Shown here: one piece after another, positions 9,064 to 15,817 of the stretch
How positions within the stretch are numbered: the stretch's first letter is position 1
How the letters are laid out: each line of letters opens with the position of its first letter
Source: an uncultured Caryophanales bacterium
Lineage (GTDB): Bacteria > Bacillota_I > Bacilli_A > RFN20 > CAG-288
Assembly: GCA_937896065.1 (NCBI GenBank)
Contig: CALBLI010000001.1
Span: 1-38,175, forward strand
Length of the DNA stretch: 38,175 bases
Direction: 5' to 3'
Position numbers and translations under genes: made by a program
The notes under the pieces: model-generated
What the model saw: the letters and a program-made list of their open reading frames with translations, nothing else
Told to the model about the DNA's origin: nothing
The model's database searches: none

Positions 9064-10064
9064 CTTTTTACCTCCTGCAAAGATGAATTTAAAAATGAAT
9101 TTAAATCATCTTCACTAAATCTTGCACAATCACCTAAAATAGTCTGTTCTAATATACAATTAGCCATACCATATCTTAATGCTTGATTAATATCATTTTT
9201 ATTTTTTAATAAACCATGCAAATAACCAGCAACAAAAGCATCACCTGCACCGATTCTATCAAATATTTCAAATTTATATTTATCTGAAATATAGGTTTCA
9301 TCTTTACTATAAGCAAATCCTTGCATTATTTGTTCTCTTGAAGAAATGATTTCTCTTTCTCGAGAAAAGATGTAATCAAAACCATATTCTTTGCAAGCAT
9401 CATTAAAGAAATTTTTATCATCATGAGAAAAACCAAGTAGTGTTTTAATATCCCATTTTGATGCTGATACGATATCAGCATAGTTAGTAACTATAGGATA
9501 TATCTTTTTAGCATCATCAATTGATAAAAGTTTAGAGCGATAATTAAAATCAAATGAAACCTTTAATCCTAATTTTTTAGCGATCTTCATGGCTTCAATT
9601 GTCGTGCATCTAGCTTTTTCAGAAATAGATAATGAAATGCCTGAGACATGGAAAATGCAGCCATCTTTTAAAATGCTTTCAAAATCAAAATTTTCAGGTC
9701 TCATTTGTGCAGCAGATGACCATTTTCTATTATAGATAACAACGCTTGGTCTTACTCCTTCACCCTCTTCAACAATTGAAGTTCCTAAAGGGTGTTGACC
9801 TCTTTTTTGAATGAATGAGGTATCAACATTTTGCGTTTTTAAATAATCAATAGCACCTAAACCAAGCTCATCATCGGAAACACGGGTTATATATCTTCCT
9901 TTGTGTCCTAAATGGCATAATGAAATGATGACATTAGCTTCACTTCCACCATAATTTGCAACATAGTTTCTTGCTTCTCTAATTAAAGTTCCTCGTTCAG
10001 CAGTGAATCTTATTAAAAACTCGCCTAATCCGATTATTAATTTATCATTTAATTTACTCTTCAT
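9060..10064 (-). CDS. kdgK: 2-keto-3-deoxygluconate kinase (PfkB family)
   Basis: 334 aa. It phosphorylates KDG to KDPG with ATP, the step after altronate dehydratase and KduD. The N-terminal GLGEFLIRF and NYGGSEANV segments are the PfkB substrate-binding region, and DRIGAGDAFVAGYL near residue 270 is the PfkB signature with the catalytic Asp. KDG specificity is inferred from the operon and close similarity to KdgK; other sugar kinases share the fold. It overlaps the upstream deacetylase gene by 11 bases. Confidence 0.88.
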   Translation of the reverse strand: MKSKLNDKLIIGLGEFLIRFTAERGTLIREARNYVANYGGSEANVIISLCHLGHKGRYITRVSDDELGLGAIDYLKTQNVDTSFIQKRGQHPLGTSIVEEGEGVRPSVVIYNRKWSSAAQMRPENFDFESILKDGCIFHVSGISLSISEKARCTTIEAMKIAKKLGLKVSFDFNYRSKLLSIDDAKKIYPIVTNYADIVSASKWDIKTLLGFSHDDKNFFNDACKEYGFDYIFSREREIISSREQIMQGFAYSKDETYISDKYKFEIFDRIGAGDAFVAGYLHGLLKNKNDINQALRYGMANCILEQTILGDCARFSEDDLNSFLNSSLQEVKR

Positions 10065-10884
10065 AGTCTAAAACTCCTTTACTTTTAACAAGAAGTTTCT
10101 GATTATTAACTTCAACATAAATATCAGATTTAGAAGGATTTACAAATCTATTATCACGATAATAAAGCATTGCTGCATCATTTACATAATCATATATTTC
10201 ACCATTTGATAGGGAAATTGCTTCTTTATCTTCATTTATTTTTTTGATGATATCTTCTAAAAGATAGAAATTATCATCAATAGCAAATTCATATGAATGA
10301 CCCCAAATATATAATAAAGACAATTCTCTATCGTCGTTTTTAAATCTATTAATGACATCAAATATTTTTTTATCGCGATGATGGATGGTTGGATTCCACA
10401 TTAAAAAATTGTAAGGTAAATAAAAATCATATGTTGATCTTGTTGTTCTTGAATATGTAATACCTAATTCTTTTTCAAGTCTTATAGTATCCTCATTATA
10501 TGTTCCGTATGGATAACAAAAAGCATCAATTTTTTTATTAAATAGTTTTTCTAAAGCTTCTTTATTCTTTAACATTTCTTCTTTCTGCTTAGCATTATCT
10601 ATATTTTCCATATGTGGATGAGTAAAAGAATGAGATGCAATTTCAAATCCGTCATAAATATGAAAATCTTTATCTAAATCGAGATAAGAGCAATCAATTT
10701 CCTTACCATCTTTATTTAAACGATACTTAATTTCTTTTGATTTAGCATAATTCAAATTAAAAGTTGCTTTAACATCATATTTGTTAAAAATTTCAATCAT
10801 TGTCTTATCATGAATGATTCCATCATCATATGAAAATGTGAAAGCTTTTCTTTTAAATTTAGGATACAACAATCTAAAATTCAT
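10054..10884 (-). CDS. Polysaccharide deacetylase family protein (CE4-like)
   Basis: 276 aa, no signal peptide. Motif 1 is TFSYDDG (residues ~17-23, the catalytic/metal Asp pair), motif 2 is SHSFTHPHM (His ligands) and a third block is CYPYGTYNE. This is the NodB-homology core, complete at normal length. Classical members deacetylate chitin or peptidoglycan, but this one lies inside the pectin operon and lacks an export signal, so its substrate is probably a cytoplasmic oligosaccharide (inference). A C-terminal WGHSYEF segment also looks conserved. It starts five bases after the lipoprotein stop. Confidence 0.8.
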   Translation of the reverse strand: MNFRLLYPKFKRKAFTFSYDDGIIHDKTMIEIFNKYDVKATFNLNYAKSKEIKYRLNKDGKEIDCSYLDLDKDFHIYDGFEIASHSFTHPHMENIDNAKQKEEMLKNKEALEKLFNKKIDAFCYPYGTYNEDTIRLEKELGITYSRTTRSTYDFYLPYNFLMWNPTIHHRDKKIFDVINRFKNDDRELSLLYIWGHSYEFAIDDNFYLLEDIIKKINEDKEAISLSNGEIYDYVNDAAMLYYRDNRFVNPSKSDIYVEVNNQKLLVKSKGVLDYEE

Positions 10885-10888
10885 AATC

Positions 10889-11812
10889 TTATTTAACTGA
10901 TTTATATTCTAATGCAACAAAGTTTTTATTGACACATGCAAAAATATTTTGAACACTTTCTAATGCAATAGCAGAAGCAGTTGCACCTTCAATTTTTTCC
11001 CATAATTCATCATTATTAAACGCTTTTTCTGCCAATTCATCAAGTAATGTTGGATCATCTTCATCGATATTAGCAAGAGAAGGGTTATAGCACCAAGTTC
11101 CTGACTTAGCCACTATTGTTTTACGACCACCATTACTGGCTTTGTAATTTAATTGTTTATTTGAAAAATACTGATCAATTTTATCAATAGCTTCATAATA
11201 AGAAGTATATCTACTGCTTCCTTTTACAATTTTACCATCTGTAAATGCAGGCAAAACCATACTGTCAGTATAATTATTTTCACCGCTCAACTTTAAAAGT
11301 TTGATATTTTCATTTTTATAAGCATCATAATATGCTTGAGCTGAAGAGCCTAAATCACTTGAAGCGGCTCTTGGTGTAATGTATGTTATTAAATCACCTT
11401 CAAGAGGTTTTTCTTGAGAATTTGGAAGAGAATATTTAATGTATTCACCTAAATTGTACAATTTATCACTGCTATCTCTTAGTGCTCCTATCCAAATTTG
11501 ATTACCTACTTGTATATATTTTGCATAATTAATAGTCTGACTATTAACGCTTACCTCAATAACATCAAGTTTATCTTTATCAGCATTTGACACTTTGGCC
11601 CAATATGAAGGAGTATATATTTCTTCAATATCACTTGAGACAATTCTGCCTTTTTTAACACGTGTTGTTACTTTAGAAACAAAAATTTGATTATGTATAG
11701 ATGATTGATTAATTCCATAAGCAGTAGATTCGTACACTTTGTTACAACTAGATAACGAAAAGACACTGCTGACTGCAACAAGTGATAAAAAAGTATTCAT
11801 TTTTTTAATCAT
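10889..11812 (-). CDS. Lipoprotein with FMN-binding-like C-terminal motif, function unknown
   Basis: 307 aa from the ATG at 11812. A longer frame begins at 11833, but its first codons contain the AAGGAG ribosome binding site, so the shorter start is chosen. The N-terminus has a basic region, a hydrophobic stretch and the lipobox SLSSC, giving a lipid-anchored surface protein. The N-terminal part has a VKKGRIVSSDIEE segment, and the C-terminus has KIEGATASAIALESV, which resembles the [ST]GATxTSxA sequence of FMN-binding (RnfG/NqrC, PplA-like) domains where Thr receives flavin. This resemblance is weak and the family is not recognised with confidence. It is the second gene of the pectin operon. 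Confidence 0.6.
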   Translation of the reverse strand: MIKKMNTFLSLVAVSSVFSLSSCNKVYESTAYGINQSSIHNQIFVSKVTTRVKKGRIVSSDIEEIYTPSYWAKVSNADKDKLDVIEVSVNSQTINYAKYIQVGNQIWIGALRDSSDKLYNLGEYIKYSLPNSQEKPLEGDLITYITPRAASSDLGSSAQAYYDAYKNENIKLLKLSGENNYTDSMVLPAFTDGKIVKGSSRYTSYYEAIDKIDQYFSNKQLNYKASNGGRKTIVAKSGTWCYNPSLANIDEDDPTLLDELAEKAFNNDELWEKIEGATASAIALESVQNIFACVNKNFVALEYKSVK

Positions 11813-11845
11813 ATTTTTCTCCTTAATAATCAATTGGTTAAATAT

Positions 11846-12643
11846 TTATTTAGGCTGTTTACCAATATAAGCTAATATTCCACCATCAACATATAAGATG
11901 TGCCCATTAACAAAATTAGAAGCATCACTTGCTAAAAAGACAGCAGGGCCTGCTAAATCTTCAGGATTACCCCATCTATTAGCTGGAGTTTTTGCTCTTA
12001 TAAACGAATCAAAAGGATGCATGGAACCATCTGCTTGTTTTTCTCTAAGTGGTGCAGTTTGTGGAGTAGCAATATAACCAGGGCCTATACCATTACACTG
12101 AATATTGTATTCACCATATTCAGAACAGATATTTCTTGTCAACATTTTAAGACCACCTTTAGCAGCAGCATAAGCAGAAACTGTTTCTCGGCCAAGTTCA
12201 GACATCATTGAACAAATGTTAATAATTTTACCATGTCCCAATTTGATCATATGAGGAATGACAGCTTTAGAAACAATAAATGGTGCAACTAAATCAACAT
12301 CAATAACTTGTCTAAAGTCACTATCACTCATATCAGTCATAGGAATTCTTTTAATGATACCAGCATTATTAACTAAAATATCTAAGTGACCATAAGTTTT
12401 AATAATATCATCAATCATTTCTTTAACTTGTTCTTCTTTAGTTACATCACATACATAACCTTTAGCATCAATTCCAAGTTTTTTATAAGCTTCAACACCC
12501 ATCTTATTTTTTTCAGGACTCAAATCATTAAAAGCAATTTTGGCACCAGCTTTAGCAAAGGCTGAAGCAATAGCAAAACCAATACCATATGATGCACCAG
12601 TTACTAAGGCAACTTTGCCTTCAAGTGAAAATAAATTATCCAT
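11846..12643 (-). CDS. kduD: SDR dehydrogenase, KduD / gluconate 5-dehydrogenase type
   Basis: 265 aa classical short-chain dehydrogenase. TGASYGIG near residue 15 binds NAD(P), NNAG is near 91, the catalytic Ser lies in NICSMMSE and the YAAAK motif near 160 gives Tyr and Lys. The C-terminal VDGGILAYIGKQP ending is typical of the KduD/IdnO group. In this operon the likely reaction is 2,5-diketo-3-deoxygluconate to KDG, following KduI, which is not in the window. Gluconate 5-dehydrogenase is the alternative. It is the first gene of the operon, with AGGAG before the ATG. Confidence 0.82.
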   Translation of the reverse strand: MDNLFSLEGKVALVTGASYGIGFAIASAFAKAGAKIAFNDLSPEKNKMGVEAYKKLGIDAKGYVCDVTKEEQVKEMIDDIIKTYGHLDILVNNAGIIKRIPMTDMSDSDFRQVIDVDLVAPFIVSKAVIPHMIKLGHGKIINICSMMSELGRETVSAYAAAKGGLKMLTRNICSEYGEYNIQCNGIGPGYIATPQTAPLREKQADGSMHPFDSFIRAKTPANRWGNPEDLAGPAVFLASDASNFVNGHILYVDGGILAYIGKQPK

Positions 12644-12670
12644 ATTTTTTCTCCTAATTTAACAAATAAT

Positions 12671-12699
12671 ATTATACTAAACTTGTATACAAGATTTAA
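12671..12699 (-). promoter_or_regulatory. Promoter of the pectin operon with palindromic operator
   Basis: On the minus strand a TATAAT -10 box (12671-12676) lies 17 bases from a weak TTAAAT -35 box (12694-12699). The spacer contains the perfect palindrome CTTGTATACAAG (12682-12693). TTGTATACAA fits the T-GT-AC-A pattern bound by FadR-type GntR regulators, several of which control uronate genes. Repression by occlusion of the promoter is inferred. Confidence 0.65.
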
Positions 12700-12715
12700 G
12701 CACTTACATTTTAGA

Positions 12716-12732
12716 TTGTATTGATAATACAA
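12716..12732. repeat. Second inverted repeat upstream of the pectin promoter
   Basis: TTGTATT-GAT-AATACAA has perfect 7-base arms and uses the same TTGTAT half-site as the operator at 12682-12693, with a different centre. It lies between the pectin promoter and the divergent tRNA promoter and could be an auxiliary site for the same regulator (inference). Confidence 0.4.
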
Positions 12733-12757
12733 AACTATTTTCTTATTAAATTTGTTG

Positions 12758-12786
12758 TTGTAAATTTGATAGTATTATACTATAAT
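12758..12786 (+). promoter_or_regulatory. Promoter of the tRNA-Ala gene
   Basis: TTGTAA (12758-12763) and TATAAT (12781-12786) are separated by 17 bases and end 13 bases before the tRNA gene. This is a near-consensus sigma-A type promoter. Confidence 0.75.
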
Positions 12787-12799
12787 GTTTAATTGTGTT

Positions 12800-12875
12800 G
12801 GGCCTGTAGCTCATCTGGAAGAGCGCGTGCTTTGCAAGCATGAGGTGGAGAGTTCGAGCCTCTTCAGGTCCACCA
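12800..12875 (+). tRNA. tRNA-Ala (anticodon TGC)
   Basis: 76 bases. The acceptor stem GGGCCTG pairs with CAGGTCC (one G-T pair), the anticodon stem CGTGC/GCATG closes the loop TTTGCAA with anticodon TGC, and the T loop is GTTCGAGCC. The 3' CCA is encoded. It has its own promoter and terminator and is a single-gene unit. Confidence 0.97.
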
Positions 12876-12890
12876 ATAATGAAATTACAT

Positions 12891-12919
12891 AGGTTTGATA
12901 GAAATATCAAACCTTTTTT
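12891..12919 (+). terminator. Rho-independent terminator after tRNA-Ala
   Basis: A perfect 10-bp stem AGGTTTGATA/TATCAAACCT with a GAAA loop is followed by a T run. Confidence 0.9.
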
Positions 12920-13082
12920 ATATCAGTTTTGCACTAAATAGTGATTTGAAAGAAATCATGATTCTAATTTAGCTACAAAATATGCAAGAACTTGCAAAAA
13001 AGTAGAAGGGAAATGGAAATTAAAAGAGAAAAATATTTAAATCTAATGAAAAATCACTTATGGTAACGTTACTATAAAAAAT
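12920..13082 (+). other. Unassigned stretch between the tRNA terminator and the ATPase remnant
   Basis: No intact gene is visible. A short open stretch from 12960 reads DSNLATKYARTCKKVEGKW and continues for a few residues to a stop near 13040. It looks protein-like but I do not recognise it. It may be another decayed fragment of the same accessory patch. Confidence 0.3.
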
Positions 13083-13556
13083 CATATTGAATACATAAAG
13101 TACTCCTTTTTACTTTCAGAAGCAATGCGTTATGACATAAAAGGCAAAAAATATATTTGTGCTAATTCTTTATAGATATTGGAATTAGAAATGCTTTAAT
13201 AAACTTCAACAAACTGAACCTACCCATATTATGGAAATATCATCTACAATGAATTGATCATAAGAGGATATTCAATTGATGTAGGTATAGTTAAAATAAA
13301 TGGATCAAATAAAAAAAGGAAATTTTGTTTCTAAGCAGATTGAAACTGATTTTGTTTACAATAACTTAATGAAAGATTATACATTCAGTCAGTTTATAAT
13401 ATGGTAATAATTGATAAGTTAATACAGGAAAAGAGACTACTATTACATATAAAAGATAACTTTAAAAAGATTATAATAGTAAATAACATGATAAAAAAAT
13501 ATAATACCAAAGAAGGGATAGAGGTCATAAGTTTAAAAGACTGGTTACTAAATTAA
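13083..13556 (+). pseudogene. Decayed AAA+/DUF4143-type ATPase, C-terminal remnant
   Basis: No frame is open throughout, but joining frames gives a clear C-terminal half of the family of ATP-binding proteins with a DUF4143 domain. In order: YSFLLSEAMRYDIKGKKYIC, then a stop; DIGIRNALINF; QTEPTHIME; IYNELIIRGYSIDVGIVKIN; a shift to SKQIETDFVYNN; another shift to DNFKKIIIVNNMIKKYNTKE and a final SLKDWLLN stop. At least three frame changes and several stops interrupt it, and the N-terminal P-loop half is missing. The best-kept ends (ETDFV, SFKKIIIV-like, LLN) are typical of the family. It is a non-functional remnant of a mobile or accessory gene. Confidence 0.75.
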
Positions 13557-13597
13557 TTGCTATAATATTTACTAGAGATATTAAGAGGTTATAGAAG

Positions 13598-14278
13598 ATG
13601 CAAAACAGTGAAAATGAAATTTTCAATAGTAGCAATAATATTAATTTGCAAAATACAAATAACAATAACTATTCCTATTATCAAAAGTTGATGAAAATGA
13701 GTTACCAAGAACTTGTTTCTTTTTTGCAGCAAAAATATGGAAAAGTAAATGGTGACTATTTTCTAGACAAAGAATGTAAAAAACAAAATTGTAGCATTAA
13801 AAAAGGAAGCGAAGGACTTTTTATACACCATATTGATGAAGATAAAGCAATCATGTTAGCTGTTTCAGAGTATGCTATAAATAATCCATTTGATTATCAA
13901 AAAGCAAATAGATTAGTTTATTGCAATTTATTAGAGCATTATTTACTCCATATCTTAATTTATGAAGAACAAAAACCAGAAAACGCTAATCAAAAGGAGA
14001 AACAAGGTTTAGGTGGTGCAATAAATTATATATGTATAGAATTAAATAATTGTTATGGAGGTTATAATTATAAAAAAGAATTCAGCAAAGTAGCCAAATC
14101 ATTAATAATCAATGATTATGACTCATATGTTTTGATGGCTAAACGATTATGGCATGATATCAAAAATGACAATATGCTTTCTACTGATAGAAAAAAAGTT
14201 GCACTCATAAAACTAGTTATAAATAAAAATAAAGACGTAGATAAAAATTTATTTAGTGAACTTGCTAAAGTTGATTAG
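13598..14278 (+). CDS. Hypothetical protein with possible HNH-like motif
   Basis: 226 aa, family not recognised. The first ~25 residues are Asn/Ser rich. The centre reads GLFIHHIDED (His77-His78, Asp80-Glu81), followed by NRLVYCNLLEHYLLHI (Asn110, His114, His118). The spacing HH-N-H-H resembles a diverged HNH/beta-beta-alpha metal nuclease, but no experimental family can be named. Cys60, Cys65 and Cys109 are further candidate metal ligands. There is no signal peptide or membrane segment. AGAGG lies upstream of the ATG. It sits alone after the ATPase remnant and before the convergent amylase gene, and is more A-rich than its neighbours, fitting an accessory gene. Confidence 0.6.
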   Translation: MQNSENEIFNSSNNINLQNTNNNNYSYYQKLMKMSYQELVSFLQQKYGKVNGDYFLDKECKKQNCSIKKGSEGLFIHHIDEDKAIMLAVSEYAINNPFDYQKANRLVYCNLLEHYLLHILIYEEQKPENANQKEKQGLGGAINYICIELNNCYGGYNYKKEFSKVAKSLIINDYDSYVLMAKRLWHDIKNDNMLSTDRKKVALIKLVINKNKDVDKNLFSELAKVD

Positions 14279-14372
14279 TTTTATAATTATTATCATTAAC
14301 CTAATTAAAAATATAGCAACTCTTTATAACAAGTAAAAGTTTCAATATAATTAATCACACACCAAAGCAAAA

Positions 14373-14404
14373 AAATACATCTAGAAGTTAATCTAAATGT
14401 ATTT
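14373..14404. terminator. Bidirectional terminator between convergent genes
   Basis: AAATACAT-C-TAGA pairs with TCTA-A-ATGTATTT, flanked by A and T runs. The minus-strand T run is the stronger, serving the GH13 gene. The same hairpin can end the plus-strand gene. Confidence 0.65.
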
Positions 14405-14441
14405 TATATTTATTTAAAAGAACTGTATTTTATTAGCCAGA

Positions 14442-15734
14442 TTATTCTTTAACTAAAATAACAGGATTATCAATATTGATAGTATGATTTTTAACTTCAA
14501 AATGATTATCAGTTAAAATATCTCGATAATGACCATCATAAAGTTTTTCACAATGTATGTCATTAAAATTCTCTGCAAAATTTAAAACAGCAACTTCATG
14601 ATAATTATTATCATAACTATTATCAATAACAAGTGATTTAGATGATGAATTTAAAACATTGCTTGTTCTTAAATGATTATTGATATCTCTATTCTTTAAT
14701 AACGTATTCTTTTTAAAGAAATCAAAATAAGCATAATCATTAATATTTAAATTGATTGTTTCTTTTTCAAATAAATTTGGTTTGATGTTATCTTTACATT
14801 CCTCGCCGTTATAGACAAAGGCAGCACCTTTAGTAAAGAAAGTCAAAACTAAGACAGAACGGATAAATGATTCAGCATGTGAATAAGAAGCAATTCGATC
14901 TTGATCATGATTTTCAATAGCTCTTAAAATCATTCCACCGCTATTTATGGAATTAGTCTCAACAAGAAGAGCACCTTTATATTGTTCTAAATATTTTTCA
15001 TCTTTAGTATGAAGGAATTTATTTAATGGTTCCCAGCTAGCATAATGATAGCAAGCATCGATTCCAGCCTCAAAAAGTTCTTCATTAGAATAAGCTTTAT
15101 ATCCTTGCATTCTCATCAAATTGATGAATGCTGAATCAACAGCCTCAGCAATATAAATAATATCTTTATTTAATTTTCTAACTTCTTCTTTACTATGAGT
15201 GAAGAATTCTTTTCTGATGATACTTGCAACATCAAAGCGATATCCATCAACTCCAAGTTCAGCATAAAATTTTAAAACACTAGTCAAATATTTCTCAACG
15301 TTAGGATTATCGTGATTTAAGTCAATAATATCACTCCATTCAGGAAATTTAGCTTTAACATTTCCGTTTTCATCTCTTAGATAAAAATCAGGATGCTGCG
15401 TAAGTAAAATACTATCTTTACTTGTATGGTTAAAAACAACATCTAGGATAACTTTTAATCCTATTTCATGAGCTTTAGTGCATAAGTTTTTAAAATCTTC
15501 AACAGTTCCCAAGTCTGGATTTATTTTCATATAATGAGAAATAGAATATGGTGAGCCATATGTTCCTAAACGATCAACTTCACCAATAGGATTGACAGGA
15601 AGAAGTTGAATCATAGTTACACCAAGAGATTTGATGTATTCTAATTTGTTAGTAACCTCATTTAATGTGCCTTCACTTGAGAAATCACGAGTGAAAACTT
15701 GATAAATAACATCTGTATTTTTTAAACTGTTCAT
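14442..15734 (-). CDS. GH13 alpha-amylase family glycosidase
   Basis: 430 aa, no signal peptide, so it acts on internal alpha-glucans or maltodextrins. Conserved region I is DVVFNH (residues 98-103), region II GYRFDVASI holds nucleophile Asp168, region III IAEAVD holds acid/base Glu197 and region IV ENHDQ holds Asp277. The chain is shorter than most GH13 enzymes, with a reduced C-terminal domain. Exact specificity (amylase, maltogenic or alpha-glucosidase) cannot be read from the sequence. The adjacent divergent MalQ supports a role in maltodextrin use. GAGGT precedes the ATG. Confidence 0.88.
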   Translation of the reverse strand: MNSLKNTDVIYQVFTRDFSSEGTLNEVTNKLEYIKSLGVTMIQLLPVNPIGEVDRLGTYGSPYSISHYMKINPDLGTVEDFKNLCTKAHEIGLKVILDVVFNHTSKDSILLTQHPDFYLRDENGNVKAKFPEWSDIIDLNHDNPNVEKYLTSVLKFYAELGVDGYRFDVASIIRKEFFTHSKEEVRKLNKDIIYIAEAVDSAFINLMRMQGYKAYSNEELFEAGIDACYHYASWEPLNKFLHTKDEKYLEQYKGALLVETNSINSGGMILRAIENHDQDRIASYSHAESFIRSVLVLTFFTKGAAFVYNGEECKDNIKPNLFEKETINLNINDYAYFDFFKKNTLLKNRDINNHLRTSNVLNSSSKSLVIDNSYDNNYHEVAVLNFAENFNDIHCEKLYDGHYRDILTDNHFEVKNHTINIDNPVILVKE

Positions 15735-15755
15735 AATTTTTACCTCAACAATAAT

Positions 15756-15783
15756 TTTACTATATTTTTATAATAACTATAAT
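15756..15783 (+). promoter_or_regulatory. Probable malQ promoter
   Basis: TATAAT at 15778-15783 lies 16 bases after a TTTACT -35-like box in the short region between the divergent GH13 and malQ genes. The -35 match is weak. Confidence 0.4.
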
Positions 15784-15817
15784 AAATAATGTTAAAATAT
15801 TTTTGAGGTGGTTTTAT

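Noticed and set aside
11813..11833. Upstream start for the operon lipoprotein
   Set aside because: Those codons contain the AAGGAG ribosome binding site and would spoil the lipoprotein signal start.
13063..13072. Palindrome GTAACGTTAC resembling a LacI/CcpA operator core
   Set aside because: It lies at the front of the decayed ATPase remnant, is not near a promoter of an intact gene, and does not fit the full cre pattern well.
15803..15817. TTG start for malQ
   Set aside because: The codons coincide with the GAGGTGG binding site of the ATG at 15818.
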